From NCBI GenBank assembly GCA_030125685.1, contig JASJYA010000006.1, forward strand, positions 1-35,192: DNA of 35,192 bases, read 5' to 3'. The DNA comes from Actinomycetota bacterium (GTDB lineage: Bacteria; Actinomycetota; Acidimicrobiia; Spongiisociales; UBA5794). A program made the translations under genes and the position numbers. A model generated the notes under the pieces. It was given only the letters and a program-made list of their open reading frames with translations, did not search any database and was not told the DNA's origin. This document shows positions 26,737 to 35,192 of this stretch, piece by piece (the first letter of the stretch is position 1; each line of letters begins with the position of its first letter).

Positions 26737-26913
26737 GTGCTAGACATCCTTCTCCCGTCTACCGACGCTGTGGTCGCCCTCCAGTTTGCCGGCCTGGCGA
26801 CTGCTGTGGCGGTAGGGATATGGCTCGCGCGAAGGACCAGGGATCTTCTTCGACTCGTCATCGGGCTTGGGCTTCTCACCTCCGGCCTCATGGCCATCCG
26901 TGCCATTCACTAG
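26737..26913 (+). CDS. Small membrane protein (58 aa)
   Basis: GTG start; MLDILLPSTDAVVALQFAGLATAVAVGIWLARRTRDLLRLVIGLGLLTSGLMAIRAIH; not in the supplied ORF track. Confidence 0.45.
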   Translation: MLDILLPSTDAVVALQFAGLATAVAVGIWLARRTRDLLRLVIGLGLLTSGLMAIRAIH

Positions 26914-26917
26914 GAAG

Positions 26918-26938
26918 GACAGGTGACAGGTGAGTATT
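26918..26938. repeat. Heptamer repeat, GACAGGT family
   Basis: gacaggt gacaggt gagtatt. Confidence 0.75.
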
Positions 26939-27945
26939 GTGGTTCCGTGTTCGAGTTCAATGGTTCCGCGGTTCCGGTCAGAGAAGATCTGAGACTCGCA
27001 TATATCGACCTGTGGTCACATCTTGGAGCGCCAGGCCCAACTTTGACCGGATCACAACGCGTCCAGCTTGGAGCCCACGCGCGTGCAGTTCGGGAAGGAG
27101 ACACACCGCCATGGGTTGGGCTTCCGGACTCACTTCTGAAGCTCGCAGCAACTCTCTTTCGCAACCCAGCCGCGGTAGATGGCACGATGGTGCGGGGGAC
27201 GGCCGACGAAGTCGGCGATCCAATGACGGTCGAAACAATCGCAGTCGTGTCCATGCTCGCGGCCGTCGACGGCGCACATCGTGGCCTCGGCGCCGAGCTT
27301 GAACCTCTTCCCGAGCCGGCTGCGGGCAACCCCACCGGCGAGGTTGCGGAAGGATTGAAGCGCAGGCGTACGCACACACCGATGCCCCCTGGCGCAATAC
27401 CTGTCGCACTCGATCTTCTCCCCGCCGTCGGCAAAGTGTTCCGCACCAGCTATGGACCGCAATACATGACCGAAACGGAGATGGATTTCGCCAACTTCCG
27501 TAGGGATCCGGGCCTCGACAGGGCACAGATAGAGATCGTCTCTTCCCGCACGTCGTTCCTCAACGAGTGCTTCTACTGAACGTTTAGCCATGTGCTGATG
27601 CTCCGTGAGAGCGCCATTGCTTTCGGATACCACCTCAACCTCACGGCGATCGGTGACCCATCGGTGGCGATCGGGGTGCCTGGCGGTGACGAGTTGCTGC
27701 GCTTCGTTGATGCCCTTGTCACCGGTTGCAAGGCTGATCGCGAAGACGCTCGAACAGCGATCATGGACTCGCTGGGGCCTGACTGCCTCGTCGACGCCGC
27801 GAGCGTGTTCGGCAACTTCGAGATGATGAACCGTGTCGCAGAGGGAACCGGTATACCCGTCTCGCCCAGAGCCGTCGAACGGATGAAGGACACCGTCGAA
27901 CTCCCGGATCTCGATAGGCTATCGACATCCTCAGAATCTCACTAA
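26923..27945 (+). CDS. AhpD/carboxymuconolactone decarboxylase-like protein, probable selenoprotein (TGA 27577-27579 = Sec, CxxU)
   Basis: ORFs 26923..27579 and 27592..27945 are in the same frame. Read-through gives IVSSRTSFLNECFY-U-TFSHVLMLRESAIAFGYHLNL, the AhpD-fold NxCxYCxxxHxxxLR signature with Sec in place of the second Cys. Start may be GTG 26923 or 26947. Confidence 0.82.
27580..27606 (+). promoter_or_regulatory. Candidate bSECIS hairpin of the AhpD-like gene
   Basis: acg-ttt-agc-c-at-gtgctg-at-gct-c-cgt: 8 bp interrupted stem with loop GUGCUG directly after the UGA. Confidence 0.5.
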
Positions 27946-28009
27946 CCGATTCCTTATGGCGCTGGCAAGCCGCGAGAATTCGGGAAACGAATCGATCAGG
28001 AGGTCACGC

Positions 28010-29965
28010 GTGACGGATTCAGGCATCGAGAGCCTACTTCAAGAGGATCGGCTCTTCCCGCCGTCCGATGAGTTTGCTGCACAGGCAAATGCTCAAGCCA
28101 AGGTGTACGACGAAGGCGACGACGACTTCGTCGCATATTGGACTCGCCAGGCGCTCGAACGGATCACGTGGTTCAAGGAGCCGACCGAAACCCTCGACGA
28201 CTCCAACGCTCCCTTCTTCAAGTGGTGGGCCGACGGCGAGCTGAACATCGCCTATAACTGTCTCGATCGCCACCTCGAAACCGGCGGTGACAAAGTCGCC
28301 TACCACTGGATCGGCGAGCCGGGGGACACTCGGACCATCACCTACCAACAGCTTTCGGACGACGTGAATCGGTTCGCGAACGGGTTGCGGTCCCTGGGCG
28401 TCGAGAAGGGCGATAAGGTCGCCATCTACATGGGCATGGTTCCTGAACTGGCCGTCGCAATGCTGGCATGTGCGCGGATCGGTGCGCCCCACTCGGTGAT
28501 CTTCGGTGGATTCAGCGCTGAGTCGATCATCGACAGGGTCGTCGACCAAGACGCAAAGGTTCTTATCACCTGCGACGGAGCCTGGCGACGCGGATCTACG
28601 ATTCCGTTGAAGGACAACTGCGACACCGCTATGGAGTCGACCCCTTCCATTGAACACTGCATCGTGTACGAGCGGACGAAGCAGGACATTTCCATGACCG
28701 AGGGCCGGGACGTCTGGTGGCACGACCTCGTCGCGGACCAGTCAACAAACTGCGAACCCGAGGTGATGGGGGCTGAGGATCTGCTCTACATCCTCTACAC
28801 ATCCGGTACAACAGCAAAGCCGAAGGGCATCATGCACACGACCGGTGGCTACATCACAGGCGCCGTTACCACACACTCGCTCGTGTTCGACATCAAGCCG
28901 GAGACCGATGTCTACTGGTGTGCAGCGGACATCGGCTGGGTGACAGGCCACACCTACATCGTCTACGGCCCGCTCGCAAACCATACGACGAGCGTCATGT
29001 ACGAGGGAACTCCCGACTACCCGGAGAAGGACAGGCTGTGGTCGATCGTCGAGGAGTACGGGGTCACCATCCTCTACACGGCGCCAACAGCGATCCGCGC
29101 TTTCATGAAATGGGGCGCCGAGTATCCCAAGAGCCGCGACCTGTCTTCGCTGCGCCTGCTCGGGAGCGTCGGGGAGCCGATCAATCCTGAAGCCTGGATG
29201 TGGTATCACGAGCACATCGGCTCATCCAACTGCCCGATCGTCGACACTTGGTGGCAGACAGAGACAGGCAGCATCATGATCTCCCCACTACCCGGTGTGA
29301 CCACGACGAAGCCCGGATCTGCCACGAAGGCGATTCCAGGCATCGCCGCAGAAGTCGTCGACAAGGCCGGCGTCCCTGTTCCTCTCGGCAGCGGCGGATT
29401 CCTCACCATCACGAAGCCGTGGCCTGCGATGCTCAGGTCTATTTACGGCGACGATGACCGCTACATCAGCACGTACTGGTCCGAGTACGAGGGCCGATAC
29501 TTCGCCGGCGACGGCGCCAAGATCGATGAAGACGGGTACCTCTGGATCCTCGGCCGGGTCGATGATGTGATGAACATATCGGGTCACCGCATATCCACAA
29601 TGGAAGTCGAGTCCGCGCTCGTATCGCATCCGGCTGTTGCCGAGTCAGCGGTCGTCGGCGCAGCGGATTCCTTGACGGGACAGGCGATTGTTGCGTTCGT
29701 GACTCTACGCAGAGGCTTCGAAGACTCCGACGACCTGAACGATGAGCTCCGAAAGCACGTTGCGATCAAGATCGGTGCGATAGCAAGGCCGAAGTCGATC
29801 ATCTTCACCCCCGACCTACCCAAGACACGTTCAGGGAAGATCATGCGCAGACTTCTGCGAGACATCTCAGAAAACCGGTCGCTCGGAGACATCACGACCC
29901 TCGCAAACGCGGAGATCGTCTCGGCGATCGCGAGCCAGGCGGAAGCGCTGCGCTCAGAGGACTGA
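28010..29965 (+). CDS. acs: Acetyl-CoA synthetase
   Basis: LLYILYTSGTTAKPKGIMHTTGGY, WCAADIGWVTGHTYIVYGPL, WWQTETGSIMISPLPG, GRVDDVMNISGHRISTMEVESAL, KTRSGKIMRRLLR. GTG start with aggaggt SD. Confidence 0.95.
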   Translation: MTDSGIESLLQEDRLFPPSDEFAAQANAQAKVYDEGDDDFVAYWTRQALERITWFKEPTETLDDSNAPFFKWWADGELNIAYNCLDRHLETGGDKVAYHWIGEPGDTRTITYQQLSDDVNRFANGLRSLGVEKGDKVAIYMGMVPELAVAMLACARIGAPHSVIFGGFSAESIIDRVVDQDAKVLITCDGAWRRGSTIPLKDNCDTAMESTPSIEHCIVYERTKQDISMTEGRDVWWHDLVADQSTNCEPEVMGAEDLLYILYTSGTTAKPKGIMHTTGGYITGAVTTHSLVFDIKPETDVYWCAADIGWVTGHTYIVYGPLANHTTSVMYEGTPDYPEKDRLWSIVEEYGVTILYTAPTAIRAFMKWGAEYPKSRDLSSLRLLGSVGEPINPEAWMWYHEHIGSSNCPIVDTWWQTETGSIMISPLPGVTTTKPGSATKAIPGIAAEVVDKAGVPVPLGSGGFLTITKPWPAMLRSIYGDDDRYISTYWSEYEGRYFAGDGAKIDEDGYLWILGRVDDVMNISGHRISTMEVESALVSHPAVAESAVVGAADSLTGQAIVAFVTLRRGFEDSDDLNDELRKHVAIKIGAIARPKSIIFTPDLPKTRSGKIMRRLLRDISENRSLGDITTLANAEIVSAIASQAEALRSED

Positions 29966-29976
29966 CGAGAAAGCAG

Positions 29977-30004
29977 TTACCGTTTACGGTTCACGGTTCA
30001 CGGC
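29977..30004. repeat. Heptamer repeat, ACCGT/ACGGT family
   Basis: ttaccgt ttacggt tcacggt tcacggc; overlaps the stop and C-terminal codons of the minus-strand gene. Confidence 0.85.
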
Positions 30005-31216
30005 TATCGGGTCTTCGCCTGGCCACGGGTCAGCGTCGATGAGCTTTCGCCATAGGTAAACAACAACGTCCCTGAGCGACGCTATGACCGGGACCGCCAG
30101 AAGCGAGCCGAGCAATCCCCCGATCTGGAACCCGACCATGAGGCCGACAAGGATCATCGCGGGACGAAGCTGGACCGCGGTACCCATCACCTTGGGTGCG
30201 ATGATGTTTGCTTGGGCCTGGACGACGACGAGGTAGATACCTACCACGATGAGGGCGAACCAGAAGTTCTCGAGCTCAGGCCACCGCGTAGACCCTGAGA
30301 TGAGTGCGGCGAGCACGCCGGGGATAGCCGCGAGGATCGGGCCAAACGTCGGGATCATGTTGAGCACCACCATGATCGTCCCCATCAAGAAAGCACCTGG
30401 CAGGCCGACAAGCCAAAGGACGACGAACACGAACATCCCTGTGATCACCGAGTTGATGAGCTGGCCGTACAGGTACCCGCGCCACACGCGTTTCTGCTTG
30501 ATCATCATCATGAGCCCATCCCTCTCATATCCGGGAGGGATATGGGCAATCGCTCCAACGTGTAACCGCTTGCTGTCTGCGTTGAGGTACATGGCGATGA
30601 GCGTCGTCACGATGGCGGATGTGACGACGGCTGCGACGACGCCCGCAACCGTGCGAAACCCGCTCAGCCCGGTACCGAGGTACTCAAGCAGCCGTTCACC
30701 GTCGATCACGATTCCCCCCTGGCCGTCTCCCGCGCCGATCGATGTGTCCAGCGAGGAGACGAACGCGGAGACATCGATAGTCAGTCCGAAGAGGAGGATG
30801 CGACCGTCCTGATCCGCTTCAGCGACAAGCCATGCCCTTGCGTCATTCAGCAGACCGATGGGGTCAAGTTCAGCGATCGATGCGATGATTGATTGGGCCA
30901 ACAGCGTTCCAAACATCAACGTGCCTGAGAACACGACAAAGTAGGCCAGCAGCAGCGCAATGCCTCTCGGCATTCTCAAGCGACGGACCGCGATACGGAT
31001 CAAAGGTGCGATCAAGAAAGCAATGAGTCCAGCAAAGGCTGCGATCGCAAGAACGTTCCGGACGAGGTATACGCCGAAGATCACGAGCACGAACATCATC
31101 CCAACGACAAGCAGCTTCGCGTTCTCTCCCCAGGGTGGCGAAGGTGGATACGTCGGGGTCACCGCTACAGCTTCGGCAGCTCCCTCATCCGTTTCGGGCT
31201 GCGTGGCGTCATCCAT
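29984..31216 (-). CDS. AI-2E family transporter (PerM-like)
   Basis: Multi-TM protein; MVVLNMIPTFGPILAAIPGVLAALI and LRPAMILVGLMVGFQIGGLLGSLLAVPVIASLRDV. Confidence 0.87.
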   Translation of the reverse strand: MDDATQPETDEGAAEAVAVTPTYPPSPPWGENAKLLVVGMMFVLVIFGVYLVRNVLAIAAFAGLIAFLIAPLIRIAVRRLRMPRGIALLLAYFVVFSGTLMFGTLLAQSIIASIAELDPIGLLNDARAWLVAEADQDGRILLFGLTIDVSAFVSSLDTSIGAGDGQGGIVIDGERLLEYLGTGLSGFRTVAGVVAAVVTSAIVTTLIAMYLNADSKRLHVGAIAHIPPGYERDGLMMMIKQKRVWRGYLYGQLINSVITGMFVFVVLWLVGLPGAFLMGTIMVVLNMIPTFGPILAAIPGVLAALISGSTRWPELENFWFALIVVGIYLVVVQAQANIIAPKVMGTAVQLRPAMILVGLMVGFQIGGLLGSLLAVPVIASLRDVVVYLWRKLIDADPWPGEDPIAVNREP

Positions 31217-31253
31217 GACTCCACGCTAGCCGCCCGTGGCGTAGTATCCAGTT

Positions 31254-31985
31254 ATGGCGACCGCTGATCAGCTAGGCGAACTCCCCGACGGCTATGAGTC
31301 CCACATAGGTGACTCACGCCAGTACATGCGCGACGTCATCCTCGGTGTAAACGACGGCCTGGTGTCCACCTTCCTCCTTGTAGCAGTGGTGGTAGGGGGC
31401 GGACTCGACTCGACCGAAGTGCTGCTCATAGGAGTCGCCGGCGCCCTTGCGGGCATGATCTCGATGAGTATTGGCGAGTATCTCGCCACCAAAGCCCAGG
31501 ATCAGGTCTTCGACGCTGAGATCGCTCTCGAGAAGATCCACCTTCGCGACCACCGTCAACACGAGAGGGATCAACTCTTCCACATGCTCGGAGACATGGG
31601 CCTCGAGGGCGAGAACCTCGAAACGGTTGTTGGTATCATCGATAGCAACGACGAAGCGATGCTCAACATGCATGCCGCACTTGAGTTCGGAGTGGTCGAT
31701 GGAGAACGACGGAGCCCGTATACAGCGGCAATCGCCGCCGGACTCTTGTTTCTCGTTGGCGCTCTCCCGTCCGTGGTCCCATTCGCGATTTGGGACATTA
31801 CGACGACTGGCCTCCTCGTCGCTGCGGTGCTTGCAGGCGTCGGCCTCTTCTTCGTCGGCGCAATCAAAACGCTACACACCAAAAAGAGCTGGTCTATCTC
31901 AGGGCTTGAAAATCTTGCCTTGGGCCTTGCCGCAGGAGTGCTGTCCTTCTTCGTTGGTAGGGGCTTCGAGCTCCTGATTACCTAA
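31254..31985 (+). CDS. VIT1/CCC1-type transporter
   Basis: YMRDVILGVNDGLVSTFLLVAVVVGGG; AGALAGMISMSIGEYLATKAQ. Confidence 0.9.
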   Translation: MATADQLGELPDGYESHIGDSRQYMRDVILGVNDGLVSTFLLVAVVVGGGLDSTEVLLIGVAGALAGMISMSIGEYLATKAQDQVFDAEIALEKIHLRDHRQHERDQLFHMLGDMGLEGENLETVVGIIDSNDEAMLNMHAALEFGVVDGERRSPYTAAIAAGLLFLVGALPSVVPFAIWDITTTGLLVAAVLAGVGLFFVGAIKTLHTKKSWSISGLENLALGLAAGVLSFFVGRGFELLIT

Positions 31986-31987
31986 AT

Positions 31988-32008
31988 CAGAAGCCAGATG
32001 CCAGAAGC
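31988..32008. repeat. Heptamer repeat, CAGATGC family
   Basis: cagaagc cagatgc cagaagc just after the VIT1-like stop. Confidence 0.75.
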
Positions 32009-32021
32009 GAGCGCCGACGAG

Positions 32022-32552
32022 CTAGAAGTCGAGACCTTTTCTTGCAGGGATTCCCTTATCGAAGGCATGCTTGACCTTCTTCATCTCGGTCACAGTGTCC
32101 GCTAGGTCAACGAGCGCTGGATCCGCGTCTCTGCCGGTGATGATGACGTTCACTCCGTGGGGACGGCCGGTTATCACAGACACGACCTCTTCAACAGGAA
32201 TCCATCCGAACGTGATCGGGTACGTCGCCTCGTCAAGGATGACCAGGTCATACTCGCCCGCAGTGATGATCGAACCTGCCCTAGCCCAGGTGTCCTGCGC
32301 AGCCCTCTCAGTAGCCTCCATGTCGTCTGATTCCCAGGTGAACCCGTCCCCTCCGGTGATCCAATCGACGCCGAGTTGGTCAGCCATCTTTCTCTCGCCG
32401 GTCTTCCATTCCTCCGACTTGATGAACTGGATGACGATCACCCTCCAACCTCGAGCAACCGCGCGCAGCATCACGCCGAACGCCGAACTCGACTTCCCCT
32501 TGCCGTCGCCTGTGTTGATGATCACGAGACCACGTTTCCGCTCTCCGCTCAC
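32022..32552 (-). CDS. cobO: Cob(I)alamin adenosyltransferase, CobO/BtuR type
   Basis: GLVIINTGDGKGKSSSAFGVMLRAVARGWRVIVIQFIKSEEWKTGE; DLVILDEATYPITFGWI. Confidence 0.93.
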   Translation of the reverse strand: MSGERKRGLVIINTGDGKGKSSSAFGVMLRAVARGWRVIVIQFIKSEEWKTGERKMADQLGVDWITGGDGFTWESDDMEATERAAQDTWARAGSIITAGEYDLVILDEATYPITFGWIPVEEVVSVITGRPHGVNVIITGRDADPALVDLADTVTEMKKVKHAFDKGIPARKGLDF

Positions 32553-33337
32553 GAAGGATCCTCCTCGACTCTCAACGACACAATCACAGTACTCCCGTCA
32601 ACATCGATCACCCGGATAGAAGGTTCAAATACCTCACCGAGCAGGCTCTCGGTCAGCACTTCACCGGGAGTTCCTTCGGCAACGACCCTCCCATCGTCTA
32701 TAAGGGCGATACGCTCGCAGAACTGGGCGGCAGCGGTGAGGTCATGGATTGCGCTTATCACCGTCATGCCCCGCTCCGCCCTCAAACGGTCGATCAGCTC
32801 GAGCACCGAGTGCTGGGCGGCCACGTCGAGGGATGCCGTCGCCTCATCGAGCACAACGATGGGAGCACGCTGTGCCAGTACCCGCGCGAGCGACACCCTC
32901 TGGGTCTCTCCCCCCGAAAGTGTGGCAACGTCCCGCCCCGCGAAATCGGTCAGACGCAAGGCTTCGAGCGCCTCCCACACGTCTTCGATATCCTCGTGGG
33001 ATTCGGATGCAAGGGTCCCGAGATAGGGTGTACGGCCTAGCAATACATAGTCGAACACCGCCATCCCCTGGGGGTACACGGGCCGTTGTGGAACATAGGA
33101 CACAAGCCTCGCCCGCTCACGTTGCGAGCGCCCGTCGATGGCCTCACCGTCGACTAACACTGAGCCGCCGTACCGAACTGCTCCGGCGACAGTGCGCAAC
33201 AACGTCGATTTTCCTGCTCCATTCGGCCCAACGACGCCTAGCCAACCTCCTTCGTGCACCCCGACGGACACCTTGTGGAGCGCGAAGGTCCCGCCGAACG
33301 AGACATCGATCTCCCTAAATTCCAGAGCGGCCGTCAT
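32549..33337 (-). CDS. ABC transporter ATP-binding protein (corrinoid/siderophore type)
   Basis: VVGPNGAGKSTLLRTVAGAV; TLSGGETQRVSLARVLAQRAPIVVLDEATASLD. Confidence 0.92.
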   Translation of the reverse strand: MTAALEFREIDVSFGGTFALHKVSVGVHEGGWLGVVGPNGAGKSTLLRTVAGAVRYGGSVLVDGEAIDGRSQRERARLVSYVPQRPVYPQGMAVFDYVLLGRTPYLGTLASESHEDIEDVWEALEALRLTDFAGRDVATLSGGETQRVSLARVLAQRAPIVVLDEATASLDVAAQHSVLELIDRLRAERGMTVISAIHDLTAAAQFCERIALIDDGRVVAEGTPGEVLTESLLGEVFEPSIRVIDVDGSTVIVSLRVEEDPS

Positions 33338-34386
33338 GACACCACCGCCTTGGAAGTTCGCAGTATCACGGCGAAGAACGGGGCGCCGATCATCGCTGTC
33401 ACAACGCCGATTGGTATCTCCGCAGGCGTCATTGCGACGCGAGCGACGATGTCAGCGAGCACGAGAAACGCCCCGCCGAGAAGGATCGACAGAGGCACGA
33501 CCACACGATACGAGGATGATGTGAGCAACCTGACTGTGTGAGGAACAATGATGCCCACGAATCCGATCAAGCCACTCACGGACACAACGGCTGCCGTCCC
33601 CAGGGTCGCAAACACAACGATGACCAGACGAATTCTGCCCGGTCGAACCCCCAGTGTCCCTGCCTCAGTATCACCAACAGCAAGAACGTCCAGCAGTCGC
33701 CTCCCAATGAATATCGCAAATAGACAAACGAGAACGTACGGAGCTACGAGCTCTACCTCCTCCCATCCCGCTGTGTTGAGGCTGCCGAGGATCCATCCAT
33801 ACACCTCGCGCAACGTCTCAGATTGACGCTGCTGGAGAAACGTCTGTATTGCGGTAAGGAACGCCGCCACTGCCACTCCGGCGAGGATCAGCGTCACCGC
33901 TGTTCGACCTGACCGGACGGTGTACCCAAGCAGATAGGCGAGGGCAACGCCGCCGATCGCTCCGACGAACGCCGCAAGCGGTAGCGGATCTATAAACCAA
34001 CCCGATGTGGCTGGGCCGTACGCGATGGCGATCGTAGCGCCTAGCCCGGCGCCTGCGCCTGCGCCCAGCAGGTAGGGATCGGCGAGCGGGTTCCTGAACA
34101 CGCCCTGGTACCCGGCGCCGGCAGCCGAGAGCATCGACCCGACAAGAACTGCGAGAACGACCCTGGGCATGCGGATCTCCCACAAGATCGCCTCCGTGCG
34201 ATCCGAAATGGCCGTGTCGATTGTCACGAACGGCGCCTTGTTGATCAGCGTTCCGAGGATCTCGATCGGTGGGATCCTTATCGGCCCGACCATGACTCCG
34301 GCCACAAGGGAACCGGCGAGCACCAGCGCAGCTCCGCCGACCCACCACCAGCGCAGCCGAGTGGAAGAGGGGCGGCCTGCGTTCAC
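33334..34386 (-). CDS. FecCD/BtuC-type ABC transporter permease
   Basis: IRMPRVVLAVLVGSMLSAAGAGYQGVFRNPLADPYLLGAGAGAGLGA; GLIGFVGIIVPHTVRLL. Confidence 0.92.
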   Translation of the reverse strand: MNAGRPSSTRLRWWWVGGAALVLAGSLVAGVMVGPIRIPPIEILGTLINKAPFVTIDTAISDRTEAILWEIRMPRVVLAVLVGSMLSAAGAGYQGVFRNPLADPYLLGAGAGAGLGATIAIAYGPATSGWFIDPLPLAAFVGAIGGVALAYLLGYTVRSGRTAVTLILAGVAVAAFLTAIQTFLQQRQSETLREVYGWILGSLNTAGWEEVELVAPYVLVCLFAIFIGRRLLDVLAVGDTEAGTLGVRPGRIRLVIVVFATLGTAAVVSVSGLIGFVGIIVPHTVRLLTSSSYRVVVPLSILLGGAFLVLADIVARVAMTPAEIPIGVVTAMIGAPFFAVILRTSKAVVS

Positions 34387-35192
34387 GCGTTCGTCAGTTC
34401 CAGTTCGAGGATCGCCGAGACGACGTCCTCCAAGAGCTCTGCGATGCGTGGCCCCCAGCGTGACGCGATGTCATCATCGAGCTCAACGACGCTGCCCGTC
34501 ACCACCGCCGTCAGTGTGTCCCACCCCGGGCGCTCAGCAATCGTGACGACCGACGCTCCGCAGCACCTCGTGTCTGCTAGGAGGATGAGCCCAGGGTCGC
34601 TGTCGATGATGTACTCCGCCGTCAGTTGAGGGAAACCGAAACCGTCCACATCGACCTCATCGGCGATATTTCGCATCTCAGTCAGGCCAAGAAGCCCACC
34701 GATGAAAGTCAGTGACGTCGCTGAGTAGTACGTCGGATCAACCTCGTAGTAGTAGGTCAACGAGTCGATGCCATCCGGCAGAGATTCGATCGCGGACGCG
34801 AGCCTCAACGACGTTTCTGCGACCACAGCCGCCGCTTCGGCGATCTGTCCTGTAGCCGCTCCAACCTGCTCCCACTGAGCGTAGGCGTCATCAACCGAGA
34901 CTGCCGGTTCATGCACGATCACCGGAATGCCGATCGCTTCGAGTCCAGCCGCTACCTCACCCGGGTCGAAGCTGATGAATACAAGGTCGGGGTCGTACGA
35001 CGCGATTGCCTCGATGTTCGGCGTGAACGCGACGAGATCTGTCACAGGAGCGTTCGGCGGATAATTTGACAGGCTGTCGACAGCTACAACCTGGGCACCT
35101 GCCCCAACGGCGAACAGCACCTCTGTCGAGGTTGGCGAGATTGAGACGATGCGTTCGGGCCTCGACTCGATCGTCACCGTACCGTTCGGGGC
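34383..35192 (-). CDS. Periplasmic-binding protein (BtuF-like), N-terminus outside window
   Basis: RPERIVSISPTSTEVLFAVGAGAQVVAVDSLSNYP...IEAIASYDPDLVFISF; coding continues to the window edge. Confidence 0.87.
   Translation of the reverse strand, partial: APNGTVTIESRPERIVSISPTSTEVLFAVGAGAQVVAVDSLSNYPPNAPVTDLVAFTPNIEAIASYDPDLVFISFDPGEVAAGLEAIGIPVIVHEPAVSVDDAYAQWEQVGAATGQIAEAAAVVAETSLRLASAIESLPDGIDSLTYYYEVDPTYYSATSLTFIGGLLGLTEMRNIADEVDVDGFGFPQLTAEYIIDSDPGLILLADTRCCGASVVTIAERPGWDTLTAVVTGSVVELDDDIASRWGPRIAELLEDVVSAILELELTNA

Noticed and set aside
1-35192. tRNA, rRNA, CRISPR arrays, phage or IS transposase genes
   Set aside because: None seen on either strand; the region reads as core chromosome apart from the TA module and repeats.

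Overview
35.2 kb of high-GC, actinobacterial-looking chromosome, probably from a lineage without close model organisms. Most content is housekeeping and C1 metabolism: an NAD-type formate dehydrogenase (FDH) cluster with fdhD, mobA and formate-THF ligase; an LCP protein; PadR-ino1; an Xre/MbcA-RES toxin-antitoxin pair with a truncated vapC; nfo, pyrE and a Z-isoprenyl diphosphate synthase; argCJB-argR-argGH; acs; an AI-2E-type permease; a VIT1-type transporter; and a corrinoid-type ABC uptake operon with cobO. Main non-routine observations: (1) the ORF track cuts two genes at in-frame TGA codons that read as selenocysteine. One is FdhA (CNRT-U-HAPSVAG) with a 7-bp hairpin and GGUCU loop just downstream. 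The other is an AhpD/CMD-like protein with a CFY-U motif, also followed by a small hairpin. (2) The FDH catalytic chain is split and its gene order permuted: its N-terminal Fe4S domain is fused to the downstream NuoG/HoxU-like subunit. (3) At least ten gene boundaries carry short, degenerate tandem repeats, all of period 7 bp, in about four sequence families. One of them supplies the stop codon at the FDH split point. All identifications come from reading the translations and nucleotides; no database search was run.
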